Below are positions 30,830 to 41,879 of a stretch of 64,000 nucleotides of DNA, piece after piece. Under the pieces are notes generated by a model, which was not told the origin of the DNA, searched no databases, and worked only from the letters and a program-made list of their open reading frames with translations. The first letter of the stretch is position 1. Each line of letters opens with the position of its first letter. Both the position numbers and the translations under genes were made by a program. This DNA comes from Aricia agestis (lineage: Eukaryota > Arthropoda > Insecta > Lepidoptera > Lycaenidae), in assembly GCF_905147365.1 (NCBI RefSeq), contig NC_056428.1, positions 27,682,001 to 27,746,000 on the forward strand. Direction: 5' to 3'.

Positions 30830-31312
30830 CGTCCAAGTGTGAGTCGGACTAGCAAACGAAGGGTTCCGTACCTTTACAGAGCAAAATTAGGCCAACAATT
30901 GTGTTTTTTTTTATGGGAGCTCCCCTTTGATTTTTATTTTATTTTAATATTATATTAAAGTACATTATTATATTATAATTAAGGACTTTGTGAAAATTTC
31001 ATGTTCCTACCTGTTGCCATTATTGATATCGAGAAAAAAAAGCCAAAAAAATCACGTTTGCTGTATGGGAGCTCCCCTTAAATATTAATTTTATTCTGTT
31101 TTTAGTAGTTATTTCTTGTAAATTTTCACAGATTGTGTATTTCTGCTGCCGCTACAGGCAGCAGAAATACACAATCTGTGAAAATTTCGGAAGTCTAGCT
31201 ATAGCGGTTCTTGAGATACAGTCTGAAGACAGACAGACAGACGGACATCGAAGTCTCAGTAATAGGGTCCCATTTTTACCCTTTGGGTACGGAATCCTAA
31301 AAATTTCGTACC
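30830..31312 (+). repeat. TACGGAACCC-family repeat, inverted partner
   Basis: It begins TCCAAGTGTGAGTCGGACTAG and ends with GGGTACGGAATCCTAAAAAT. An internal duplication inverts GCAGCAGAAATACACAATCTG around 31140-31180. With the preceding copy it forms a ~1.1-kb inverted pair. Confidence 0.78.
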
Positions 31313-31555
31313 CAAAGGGTAAAATCGAATCGAACTTCTTTTAAAAACACTAAAACGAATATTGTTATAAATTAGTCTATGTTATAAATAACAAGGTGTT
31401 ATTTTCCTAAGCTCAAGTCTCTCAGTTGCCATTAGCAGATTGAAAGCCATTGTAAGCTGAGCTTTAGCAATAAGAGTTTTTTGCGCTTTAGTTACCGACT
31501 ATGATATCCTTCATTTGTTTCTTATCAGATCAGCCCACAGCTAATTTGGGAACAA

Positions 31556-31740
31556 CATCAAAATGCGAAAGTGTGTCTGTCTGTCTGTTATCTTTTCGCA
31601 CCGCTTTGCCGTTTAAAACCTGATGGTTTAATGGTGGTATGGAGATACTTTGAGTCCTAGCCCCGGGAAAGGACATAGGTTACTTTTTATCCCGAGAGAA
31701 TATATTTTTGGCGCAACGGAGTTGCGGGCGTCAGCTAGTT
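31556..31740 (+). mobile_element. Helitron-like repeat
   Basis: It begins AAAATGCGAAAGTGTGTCTG, contains CCGGGAAAGGACATAGGTTA and ends GGAGTTGCGGGCGTCAGCTAGT. Confidence 0.65.
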
Positions 31741-31744
31741 TATG

Positions 31745-32025
31745 ATAATAATGCCTGCGTTGTCAAGCATAAGCTTAATTTTTTTCTAAATTACTACAAA
31801 ATTATAAAATGTTGTAGTAATTTAAGTAGTAAAAATATGTGGCTCTTGACTTGGAGAATATGGCGTTGGAAGTTGGAACAAAAAAAATGTTTTTTATGTT
31901 TTGTAATAACAATGCAGGCTAGATCACCAGATTGTCTGATAAGCAATGATCCTTGTGCTGATTTATAGTCATTTTGTAAAATTATTTAGGTTACAATTAA
32001 AAAATCGAATTACCCGTGTGCTTTA
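31745..32025. other. Intergenic DNA
   Basis: Nothing is recognised in this short gap between repeats. Confidence 0.5.
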
Positions 32026-32029
32026 ACGA

Positions 32030-32290
32030 TATTATACGGTACTCACGCACGACAAGTTCCGTATATCCGTTATAGAGCAAAAATAGGCCAAAAATTGGGA
32101 TTTTGTATGGGAGCCCCCATAAAATATATTAATTTCAGTTTGTTTTTAGTAAATATTTGTTATTATAGCGGCAACAGAACTAGATAATCTGTGAAAAGAA
32201 GTCTAGCTAAAGCGGTTCTTGAGATACATCCTGGAGACAGACATACAGACGGAGAGACAACGAAGTCCTAGTAACAGGGTCCCGTTTTTT
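32030..32290 (+). repeat. TACGGAACCC-family repeat, short copy
   Basis: It contains GAGCAAAAATAGGCCAAAAAT, TTATAGCGGCAACAGAAC and a GACAGACATACAGACGG tract. Both termini are worn. Confidence 0.7.
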
Positions 32291-32544
32291 GGGGACATAC
32301 TACATATTATATACCGAAAAAAATTTGAATGATCATGGTTGTACAGTTTTTAACCGACGACCAAAAAGGAGGAGGGTATATGTTTGGCTATGGATATTTT
32401 TTTTTATTACAAACGCAAACATACACATGAATCATTCTCTTAAAATTGATGAATGATGATGATTATTAATTTAAACATCTACTTGCGACTGCGCTTGTAA
32501 ATTTACACATCCAGCGTACCTAAGAGTTAGGTACTTATGGTTAC

Positions 32545-32830
32545 TTTGACGACCTCTGTGGCTCAGTAGTTGAGCATGTTGTCAGCGCTCAAGCCGGGTC
32601 GCGGGTTTGAATCCCGCAGATGGAACAAAAAGTTTACTATGTTCTTGTCTTGGATGTGTATTAAGTACCTATGTGTACATAATATCATTAAAATCTTGTA
32701 TATGTACTTATATAGTAATACACGTATTAAGTATTATATTTCCGTTGTCTGGTAGCTGGTACCCGTAACACAAGACAAGTCCTTCAGGTACCTACTTACT
32801 TACCACGGGGCCAGGCCAGACTAGTAGGGT
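32545..32830 (+). mobile_element. tRNA-derived SINE
   Basis: The head contains an A-box-like TGGCTCAGTAGTTGAGC and a B-box-like GCGGGTTTGAATCCCGC at tRNA spacing, so it descends from a tRNA gene. It continues into a SINE/LINE-type tail with TTTCCGTTGTCTGGTAGC and CCACGGGGCCAGGCCAGAC. The head cannot form a normal tRNA body, so it is not called as a tRNA gene. Confidence 0.75.
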
Positions 32831-33284
32831 ACAGGGGTGTGAAGCGTCCATAGATATTATCATTTATTACTACGAGTATTTCTACGAAGTCCTAAAAAGT
32901 CTACGGTTGTACAGCGGTGCTAGCTGTGAAATTTTTAGGGTCCTCTATAATCTCTATAGTTTCTACTAACTACGGAACTCTCTGACGCAGCGTAAAATCC
33001 ATTTCAAAATTGAAAACGATAACGACGATTGGTGTTTATTTTCTCAATTAGTTTTCACCCACTTATCAAGGCGTAAAACTCATAATATTCTTTGGACATG
33101 GCTTTTAGCACTTTCATTAACTTCGTAATAAAACAGCAGTAATTTCACGCTGGTCCAGTATATTTTGTTGTTCACTCTTTTACCAGAAGCAAAGTTTTGT
33201 AACTGACGCTAAAAACTGAAGTAGGAGGTAAGTTATTAGTAGGTAACTACTCGTATAGTTGTCGCCTGCAACCGTTGCGCAGAA

Positions 33285-33430
33285 ATAAGTTTATCACGCG
33301 GGAACCGTACATTTTTCCGGGATAAAAGTATTATATGTCCTTTCCCGCCGCGATTTCTAGAATCTCCATACCCAGCAAAATCAGATCTGCAATTTGGGCG
33401 TAAAGAAGTAATAGACTAAAATATAAAAGA
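33285..33430 (-). repeat. Worn Helitron-like fragment
   Basis: It contains CGGGAACCGTACATTTTTCC and GGGATAAAAGTATTATATGTCC, matching the 13035 and 7824 elements. Confidence 0.6.
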
Positions 33431-33434
33431 CGTA

Positions 33435-34990
33435 CACGACATATTAGTATGGATATGGAAGTATGGATCACTACTCGCTGTAGGAGAGTCTAGAGAGCAG
33501 CGATCTAATTGAATTGGCCAGCCAACTTGACGCCAAGGCCCGATCTTTACTTCCATACTCGTAATTAATCTTTTCCAAAGATTTAATTACAATAGATGAA
33601 TTAAGTTTAAGCGAGCGTTCTATTATGCATACTTTTCTTATTTAGGTACGTCTTTATTTTGAAAGAATATTTCGTATTGAGCTTTTACAATAATAGATGA
33701 TCCGGTGAACTTCGAATTACTTTCCTTCTAATATCAACGTTCCCTGAACTTCCACTTCAAGAATAGCCCAATTATAGCGCACTAGCGGCCAGGTCGCGGC
33801 AGACATCGAGAGCTTGGTGTGGCCGCTAAGGGCCAAGGGCGTACCCAGGATTTAGCATACCTCTTTCGAGAAGATGGTCGATCTGGTATATTGAAACAAA
33901 AATTCATGAAAATTTACTTTTGTTAATCTGACTGTAAATATTATATTTTGCTCCCAACACTTCATTTTGCGCAAAGTGTGACACGTTTTTAATTACCACT
34001 TGCCAGGAAAATTAACGTTTATTTTATCTTCTCTTCTATCTCAGAGACATTAAAATATGATGATCTTAATTACCTAGTACATGATGATTTCGACATAGAC
34101 TTAATACATTTTCTTTCAAACTCTTGATTAAATTAAAATTAATCAATAAATCTCTGTAAGGCCGTTGATCCCTTGATTTGATCAGGTACTTGATTTGTCT
34201 CGAATCTCCTCATAGTACGATTACTAAGTAGTATGAGGTCGAGGCTCTCCTTTTTGAAACGATTTCAACAACAAACGAACAAGATACAGAAGTCAGAAAG
34301 TCCTTACGCTGCGTCCAAAAATTGATGCAAGATTATCTTTTTTGCGCGTACTGACTAAATATTTTGTGTTAAGCGAAAGTTGTATTATGAACTAAATATA
34401 ATATACCGGCCGAAATATTTTTTGCCCATCGCAATTTCAAAAGCAAGAAGCTACCGACTTTCCGACGTTATTATTGTCCGCTTTTGTTACTAACCCTCGG
34501 GTGCGCACCGGGCTCTTTCGACCGGCTCAGATGATCCGTCCTTTTGTACCTCGTACTTATCTGGATTATCCCAACATAATTACCTGTTTTGCGAAACTAT
34601 AATTATGGTTAGAAAAAACAACTTTTACAACTAAATGTCCGACAACCAAACAAAGGAGTGTCAAATGTAAGTATAGCTACTGTACGCGAAATTATTTTAG
34701 AAAGGATGCTATAATAAATAATAAAACTATTACACCTCAGCTCAATTCTCCGAAAGTTGCAGTCAATAACTAAAAGTATTATGCTAGCTTTAAAAAGAGA
34801 CTGGAAAACTTAATCTTACTTATTTTACTTAAAACTCAAACTTTTGAAACAATCTTATCCTAAAAACATTCATTCCATTATATCACACATAAGAAATTGT
34901 ATTTATATTACAAATAAAATATTTTCCCACACATTTAAATGGTATTGCGAATTGGGATATTGATTAGTATAAAAAATAATAAAACGTTAA
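33435..34990. other. Upstream region of tailless, no repeats recognised
   Basis: About 1.5 kb of apparently unique sequence precedes the tll promoter. It includes TAATTAATC and TTTAATTACA homeodomain-type cores near 33560-33590. It is a candidate regulatory region by position only. Confidence 0.35.
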
Positions 34991-35008
34991 CCACTCATAA
35001 GGTCGTTG

Positions 35009-35016
35009 TATAAAAG
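35009..35016 (+). promoter_or_regulatory. TATA box, candidate tailless promoter
   Basis: TATAAAAG lies 399 bp upstream of the tll start codon, with TTAGTTTAAC about 15-25 bp further on. A 43-codon open frame starting at 35049 would lie in the leader. An acceptor-like TTTTCAG at 35380-35386 leaves room for an alternative spliced leader. Confidence 0.5.
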
Positions 35017-35414
35017 CCATTTAGTTTAACAAGTGGTCCTAGAACAATATGAATAATGAACAAAATTACAAGGAGCTCTCAGCTTTATGGCGAAAAGATG
35101 TCAGCAACAATAGTGCTTTATTTCATACATTTGTTGCGAATTGCTACTTCTTTTCTTATTCTTCTCTTTTTTGTTAATAACTTGTAGGGCTCTTCAAAAC
35201 CTCAAGTGATAAGACTTTCACAATATCAAATTCGCACGTACCTACTGTGTGAACAAATTTCACATAATGCCGCATTGGTCTTCTTATTTGTTCATCTATG
35301 AAATTGTTATTTTCTTATGTTTCGTTGTTAAATTAGAGGAAACCATGATAAATTAAGTGCTTATTATATTATTTATTTGTTTTCAGAATATTATGTCTTG
35401 ACAAAGAAACTGAA

Positions 35415-35445
35415 ATGGAGATGCAGTCAATTCCCGCGTCATCAA
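35415..35445 (+). CDS. tll: tll coding exon 1 (31 nt)
   Basis: ATG starts ten codons (MEMQSIPASS) plus one base. The donor is A|GTAAGT. The spliced codon 11 is Ser, restoring SSRIL. An upstream ATG at 35393 reads only two codons before TGA. The frame upstream of 35415 is open to 35387 but has no ATG, so a coding extension through an earlier exon cannot be excluded. Confidence 0.82.
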
Positions 35446-38400
35446 GTAAGTATACTTATGTGGCGCACACACGATTCGCCTAAAAATCCTGCATAGCACT
35501 ATCGAAGTTTCGGAGAACGGCAAGATATTAATATATTATGTATGTAGATTGTAGGTATACGACGTCTGAAATGACGTCAGTGGGCCTGACCGAGCATAAG
35601 GCCCAATTCACACCGGATCGGCAGCGGCCGGCAGCGGCGCGAAGAGCACTTTTAGTGTGAAATAATTTTAAACTTTATTTACATACTACTTATCAACTAC
35701 TAGTATCGCTTGAAAACTTTTAAAGTGCTCGAGGTGCCGCGCGATCGTCGGCGGAAAGTGCTCGCGGCTTCCCGGGACCGCGCGCGACGTCGCGAGGCGC
35801 CGCGAGCACTTTCCGCCGACGGACGCGCGGTGCACAGTGGATCGAAAATCGAGTATCATAGACATAAGAACTTGAATTTGCAGATGTCATTTTTTTGGGC
35901 TGAAATATGGTCTCCTAGTTGTTATTACATAATAAAATGTAAAAAGACGCAGCTACGTGTAATGATAAGGGAGTTACAATCATTTAACAAAAAAACAATA
36001 GAATATGTCAAGTAGTTCCAGACAATTTAATTTAATTCAGTTGGAAGTTTTAAATTGTTACTGGGGACACTGGAAAAAGAGAGGGTTGATACATTATATC
36101 ACCATTATCATTTCAGTCTTCTTTCTTTTTGAATTAAGTTTTTAATTAACCAAAATAAAGTACCAATGGACAGATTTTAATTAACCAAAATGTAGTACAA
36201 ATGGTGCCGTAATACAAAAATGCCAAAATGTGAGTAATAATTAGTACTATAATAGTGTGTGAGGATATAACGGCCAACCATGCGATAATATGCTCATTTT
36301 TCATGTCGGCTCCATACTAAAATTTCTTAAAAAAAATATTACTCCCTTATTATTACACGTAGATGAGTCTTTTTACATTTTATTATGTAATAACAACTAG
36401 GAAAACATGTTTCAGCCCAAAAAAAGACATCTGGAAATTCAAGTTCCTATGTCTATGAAACTCGATTTTCGATCCACTGTGCGGCGCTCTGAAGGTAGTG
36501 CGGCCGCCAGCGGCCGCCCGCGGCGACGCGAGCCGGCCTCGCCGCGCCTCTTCGCGCCGCTGCCGGCCGCTGCCGATCGCGTGTGAATTGGCCCTAACAC
36601 CTCGCTCGGTCGCCTTGCCTGTCTTCCTTTGTCGCCACCACGCTTTTTCCTACTGTATGACATTTTTCATACTTTTAATAACTCTAGTAAAAACAGCCGT
36701 TGGATTGTGAACTTAAAATAAACGTGTTACTAAAGTACAGATATTACAATTTCATCAATTAACTATACTTATGCACTTACTCATGATGCGTATTTAGATG
36801 ACATGTTAGGGCTAATTTGACCATGTCGGTATTCCCACGAGTACATTAGCGCATCTGCCTCCGCTCTCACCCTCTCAATCCCATGACAAAACGTGATAAC
36901 GATACTAGCTATTTGTTATTATTATTAATGATGTTCTTATTAAAATGTGAATATCGCGAAACTGTTTTCTTTTAAAATCTTAGGAAAATTTATTATTAAA
37001 TTTATAAACCGTTTATTTTAATAAAAAAAATATTCTCAATTAATATTAGCACCTTTTTGCTTTCATAGACACCATACACATACATAAAACCAAGAGAAAC
37101 GTTAATGTTTGGGATACTAAAATATAAAAATCATGAACTTGCTGTATAGTGCTCCAAGGCTTTAAATGAACGTGTACGGGGCGCTGCTGGTAAAGGAGAA
37201 CTATCAAAAATATGTCAAAAATGACGTTTTTGTATGATAGAAGCTTAATAGTTCCTTTTCTCGTCACGTTCATTTAAAGCCTTGTCGAGCTGTAAGTCCC
37301 ATTTTCAGTTGAAATAAAAAAATTATATATACATTGTTTATTTATTATTTTTGCACTCTTCTACAAGAGACATGAAATATAAATTAATATAATTTATTGC
37401 TATAAAAAAATAAAAATAAAGTCAAACATAGCCAGCAGAGGCTGCGAGTCTCTTTTATTTCCATGGCTCATCTTTAAAAATCTTTATTAAAAAATATTAT
37501 ATTAAACTTTGTACTGCACGAACTGTTCCTATTTTAAAAAGGTGATCTTGTCAATGGGTCAATGAGTCTTGTCCATTAAAGTAACATAACAGTAGTTTTA
37601 AGTAATAGCTGACAATAAAAAATTTGTCATAGGTACATGCATAAGTATGTAAAAAATTAAAATCCTCTCTTTTAAGTCGGTTAAAAAACTATCGACGCAT
37701 CGTTCAAACGTGGGAACACTAACTGCGTGATGATGTGCTAATAAATACGAGAGCATCTCATTCCCTATCGGGGGTAATTAATATCTGGCTGTTTTGTTAT
37801 CCGCATGTCACGCAACTGGGGCGGTGGGTACAGGTGACCGCTCGCACGCAGCGGGGGGTTTGATTGCCATCGTTAAACAAACCGTTGATTTTGTTAATGA
37901 TATGATGCTTAATGAAATGATTCACCCATCCAATATTAATGAAATATGAATGTGTTGTGGTTCATAGATCAGATAAAATACAGTGCAAAAAACTTAGGTA
38001 GAGAAAAAGAAAAATAAAAGGTTTTACCTAACAATAAATTTCATCCTTAATATGTGTTCAGTACCTACATCATTAGACTTAAATTTTTTTGGGGTGTGAC
38101 AATTTTAAGATTTCCATTCTTTCGATTTCGGAATGGTTGTATTTGGTACTACTAATATATATATTCTGTGGTTGTACGTAGTAAAACAATAGCGGAAAAA
38201 GTTGACTTGTATCCGAGCTATAACGATCAGAAACGCTCACACAATTTCGTTAAGACGAACCCATTTGTTGTGAGCCTCCACTTCTTAGCTTTTATTTTAT
38301 TGTCTATAATGGGTTTTTTATTTCGCCATACATTCGACACCGCGCTTCCTGCCTCGCAAGTGTACCCATTCATGTGCACCGTTTAATTCGGAATGTCTTA

Positions 38401-41400
38401 TTGAATGGAAGTGCCTTTGTGCCTTTTCGACTGGGCTATGTTTGGATGTGTATTAATACAGACGTATTATCTTGTGCTTTACTGTTGTTCCGTGGGACCG
38501 TGTTGAGGCTCGAACAAAACATTTCAAATGTGCGATTTTTATAAAGGGATTTTTTGTAGGCGTCTTGTCGCGTATTTTAATATTTTTATAACGTTATTAA
38601 ATCGTTTGACCATAAAAAGTTTTCGCCCAATAGAGTAAGGTACTTACATAATTTTGTATTGGACATTAAGAAATTATAAATTTATTTTAAATAAAGCAAG
38701 TTCAATATAGCTTAATTTCATATTATATTACAGCAGTTTTTGACCCACTATTTATTAGATTTCTGATCACTGTTACTTGATAATAAAATATGGAGTGTTT
38801 CAAATTTATTTAACACTTTATCCTTCTAACCCTAAAAAGTTACACATAAAATGGCTGAAAGTAATCGAGTGCAGTGATGATTTATGACCGGGAGGAGTTT
38901 TGTTAGGGGCGGGGTCTGAGCGACCCCACTCAACACCGCAGTGTCAACTGTCAACTGAACACGGCAAAGATTTATTGCGTGATTGTATGTACTTATTAAA
39001 TAAAATGTGATTTTGCTATCTAACTGCCGCACTCAGAGTGGAACATCTACCAGAATCTGATGGCAAAAAGTGAGAAATTAAATTGACTCTACCAATACCG
39101 GACTAATTGGAATAAAACATTTTGATCCTTTTTTTTCCATAAAGCGGCTTATTCTGTGTGTGAAACATGCAAATATATTAAAATTTATCCAATGATCAAG
39201 GATATTTTTTGAAAATCTGCCGTCAAAATTTGCCATCAGATTCTGGTAGACCGTTTCTCTATGAACTATAGTTACGTATTAAAAACTTAAAAGGGCCTGT
39301 TTCACCACTTCCTGATGAAGTGCCGGATAGGCTATCCACAACTTTTTTGACAGATTCTCCATACTATATCTGTCAAGTTAAGCGGTGAATAGCCTATCTA
39401 GCACTTATCAGGAAATGTGACATATTAAAGGTCTGTTTCACCACTTTCTGATAAAGTGCCTATTAGGCCATTCACAACTTTTTTGACAGATTCTCCATAC
39501 TTGATCTGTCAAGTTAATTGGTGAATAGCCTTATCAGGAAGTGGTTACACAGGCCCTTAGTCCCATACATTATCTGTAACTCGTCATTAAAATAAAGGTT
39601 AGGTACCGTAGGTAATCATAATTCTGAGTACGGCGGTAAGACAACAGCTTTCCTAATACGACTCTGCAAATTCTATGTTACATACAGCTACAGGGTGTAA
39701 AATTTTTTTGGTCTCTCAGCGCTGCTACTTTTACAGTGAACTCTACAAGGAACACATACACACCCTAAAGTGTTATCACTTAGTTTTGTTACACATTGTA
39801 TATATTTATTTGCTTTTAGGTAGGTACAATTATTTCACCATCCTTGGCGTTGCTATTTTACCCAAAAAAAAAAACAATATTTTTTATAGTTGCGTGCAAA
39901 ATAATTCATTCAAAATGTATAATTTTCCCAGGTCGCATCCTCTACGACGTACCTTGCGCGGTATGTCGGGACCACTCTTCGGGCAAGCACTACGGCGTGT
40001 TCGCTTGCGACGGCTGCGCAGGCTTCTTCAAACGCTCCGTACGACGGGACAGGCGATACGCCTGCAAGGCCAGAAACCCTGGCCTCTGCCTGGTGGATAA
40101 AGCCCATAGGAACCAGTGCAGAGCTTGCCGACTGGCGAAGTGTATTGATGTGGGCATGAATAAGGATGGTAAGTATTTCTAATGCTCGCTCTGCAATTAA
40201 TACGGAATTAACTATTTACGTTCGTCCTGTGAGCTCTACATAACATAAACTTTGCATTTGCAGACTTTTATGCTCTCGTTTTTAATATCAATACTTACAA
40301 TTTTGATATCAGTCATATTTTTTATTTTATTTTTCCGTTTTAAATGTTTTGCCATATCAATCCGAAACTCTACAAGATAAATCTCCACAATGGCTCATTG
40401 GTTTTAAACTTTCAGCGGTGCAGCACGAGCGCGGACCAAGGAACTCAACAATCAGACGTCAGATGGCCTTATTCCTAAAGGATCCGCTTCCATCTTCGGA
40501 CATATCCGCCCCAGTCCCGCCTATATTAGACTTAGCCGTGCCTAAGCACACGATTCTCACGCCGCCGCCGATGTCCTTGTTTCATCCGTATCACGCATAT
40601 AGTAGACTGAGCTTGATGACGTCACCTATGACGCCATGTTCCTTGAAGGCGCCTTCGCCTCCCCCAATAACCGCCTCTCTGCTGAGTCCCGCAGACCCTG
40701 AAGCATTGTGCGAGGCAGCAGCACGATTACTCTTCATGAACGTGAAATGGACCAAAAGCGTACCCGCCTTTGGCTCCCTGTCCCTCTCTGACAGATTATT
40801 ATTATTAGAGGAGTCCTGGAGAGACCTCTTCGTAATCGGGTCGGCGCAGTTTCTCTATCCTCTCGACTTGAATATACTGAATGCAAAAAATCCAAGAATC
40901 GATGCAAGTGATGTTGAGGAATTCCAGAATATTCTAAAGGAATTGACCAGAATGCATCCAGACTCAAACGAGTATGCGTGTCTACGGGCAATAGCGCTGT
41001 TCCGGACCAGCCCGGTGGAGAAAAATGTTACAGGCAGCCCGAATCAGACGGAAGTCAAAAGGCTGCAGGATTTGCCAGCCATAGCTGCGTTACAAGATCA
41101 CTCACAAGTTGTACTGAATGAGGTAAGAGAAACTTATTTAAACATTGCTTTGTAAATTATTTATGTAAAGGCGGCAAAATTCAATTTAATAAAATTAACA
41201 GTTAAATTTTTTAATTAAATGCTTGTCTCTGTAACAATACTCTACTATTTTAGTAAGTACTATTAAATAAACATCCGAGTAAATTATGTTAATGAGTACA
41301 TATAGCTTTTAAAATAAAATGTTAACACAAAATCTTTAACAAATTATTATTTTCACGATTTTGATTCAATTAAGTACATGAAATGATAATGATTCAAATT

Positions 41401-41821
41401 TATTTTAGTAGGTAATTAATCTAACCTTAAACGGATCATGCTGTAGAAACTTACACATTACATATTACATAACCATGGGTCCGTGAGACAAAACATGATG
41501 ATTAAAGCTTGTCCGCTGTAAAGTCGACCCTCGTAGCATACTCGTAGCATATAAAATGTATGCTACGAGTATGCTACGAGTGTCGACTCCAGCAACGGTC
41601 AAGCTAAAATTACACTTTATACAACGGCTGTTTTGTTCCAGTACACTACTCGCATGTATCCGGTGGACTCTACACGTTCAAGTCGACTTCTTCACGTGCT
41701 TTCGACGATAAGAAGAGTATCAAGTAACACAATAGTAGAACTGTTCTTTCGTACTACCATTGGTGACATACCAATAGAAAGGATAATAAGTGATATGTAC
41801 AGATCGGGTAAAGACTCGTGA
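35415..41821 (+). CDS. tll: Tailless nuclear receptor (NR2E class), 4 coding exons
   Basis: Joining 35415-35445, 39932-40168, 40416-41122 and 41642-41821 gives a 384-residue protein; all introns are GT-AG. The N-terminus leads into SSRILYDVPC, the start of the Tailless DNA-binding domain. Zinc ligands are Cys19, 22, 36, 39 and Cys55, 63, 73, 76. The P-box CDGCAGFFKRS and CRDHSSGKHYG are specific to Tailless rather than Dissatisfaction or PNR. The carboxy extension AVQHERGPRNST follows at 90-101. A proline-rich hinge precedes a ligand-binding domain with KSVPAFGSL and LLLLEESW, and the C-terminal helices contain IVELFFRTTIGDIPIERIISDMY. In Drosophila, Tailless is a nuclear orphan receptor and mainly a repressor that patterns the embryo termini and brain and maintains neural progenitors. 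The protein is shorter than the fly protein, mostly in the hinge. No frameshift or missing key residue is seen. Confidence 0.95.
35600..36594. mobile_element. GC-rich foldback MITE, PIF/Harbinger-type, in tll intron 1
   Basis: A 995-bp element has arms of about 250 bp. It begins GGCCCAATTCACACCGG and ends GTGTGAATTGGCCC. Direct TAA duplications lie at 35597-35599 and 36595-36597. The outer arms are very GC-rich (CGGCAGCGGCCGGCAGCGGC); the inner arms are AT-rich and share CATTTTATTATGTAATAAC. The left arm contains a further palindromic block around 35725-35830. Confidence 0.88.
36600..37150. other. tll intron 1, AT-rich stretch
   Basis: No element or conserved-looking motif was identified. 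Confidence 0.5.
37155..37284. mobile_element. Short foldback MITE in tll intron 1
   Basis: The ends CAAGGCTTTAAATGAACGTG and CACGTTCATTTAAAGCCTTG are exact complements. TC flanks both sides. The 130-bp element is noncoding. Confidence 0.8.
37290..39035. other. tll intron 1, mostly unique DNA, candidate enhancer blocks
   Basis: Two blocks stand out from the AT-rich background because they lack repeats and have mixed composition: about 37740-37930 and about 38165-38560. The first contains TAATTAATAT, CAGGTGACC (a receptor half-site core) and GTTAAACAAAC (forkhead-like). Enhancer function is inference. Confidence 0.3.
39046..39250. mobile_element. MITE, TCTACCAGAATCTGATGG family, copy 1
   Basis: The ends TCTACCAGAATCTGATGGCA and TGCCATCAGATTCTGGTAGA are exact complements. 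Two further copies lie at 55000-55241 and 55276-55480. Confidence 0.85.
39294..39553. mobile_element. Two abutting MITE copies
   Basis: GGGCCTGTTTCACCACTTCC begins the first unit. A second start, GGTCTGTTTCACCACTTTC, follows at about 39430, and the pair ends with AGGAAGTGGTTACACAGGCCC. Both halves share CACAACTTTTTTGACAGATTC. The family is that of 4897-5110. Confidence 0.8.
39697..39803. repeat. ACAGTGTGTA MITE family fragment
   Basis: It contains GCGCTGCTACTTTTACAGTG and AAAGTGTTATCACTTAGTTT, one half of the 45970-46228 element. It ends about 130 bp before tll exon 2. Confidence 0.7.
39932..40168 (+). CDS. tll: tll coding exon 2 (DNA-binding domain)
   Basis: Codes both zinc fingers (residues 11-89 plus one base). 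The acceptor is TTTTCCCAG and the donor G|GTAAGT. The intron on each side interrupts a codon in phase 1. Confidence 0.95.
40416..41122 (+). CDS. tll: tll coding exon 3 (hinge and ligand-binding domain)
   Basis: A 707-nt exon completes codon 90 and codes to residue 325. It begins VQHERGPRNS after an acceptor ACTTTCAG and ends NE|GTAAGA. It carries the proline-rich hinge and most of the ligand-binding domain. Confidence 0.94.
41530..41580. repeat. Perfect hairpin in tll intron 3
   Basis: The 22-bp arms 41530-41551 and 41559-41580 (CTCGTAGCATACTCGTAGCA) are exact complements around 7 nt. Each arm contains CTCGTAGCAT twice. GTCGAC flanks both sides. It lies about 60 bp upstream of the exon 4 acceptor. 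Confidence 0.9.
41642..41821 (+). CDS. tll: tll coding exon 4 (C-terminus, stop)
   Basis: A 180-nt exon in phase 0 codes residues 326-384, with TGA at 41819-41821. It contains the terminal helices of the ligand-binding domain. The acceptor is TTTTGTTCCAG. Confidence 0.94.
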   Translation, partial: YTTRMYPVDSTRSSRLLHVLSTIRRVSSNTIVELFFRTTIGDIPIERIISDMYRSGKDS

Positions 41822-41827
41822 CGATTA

Positions 41828-41877
41828 AATAAATCTTAATTTATGTGAATTATGTGTGCTTATTGATTTTTAATAAA
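41828..41877 (+). terminator. tll poly(A) signals
   Basis: AATAAA occurs at 41828-41833, just after the stop, and at 41872-41877. The second leaves a more usual 3' UTR length. Confidence 0.6.
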
Positions 41878-41879
41878 AC

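Noticed and set aside
32550..32625. tRNA gene
   Set aside because: A- and B-box-like sequences are present, but the arms do not fold as a tRNA and the sequence runs into a SINE tail.
35049..35177. 43-codon frame after the tll TATA box as a separate small gene
   Set aside because: Length and composition are compatible with chance; kept only as a possible leader ORF.
35710..36710. Arginine-rich frames on both strands
   Set aside because: They arise from the GC-rich arms of the foldback MITE in tll intron 1.
39675..40100. 141-codon frame overlapping tll exon 2
   Set aside because: It is out of frame with the zinc fingers and reads through the intron and splice acceptor.
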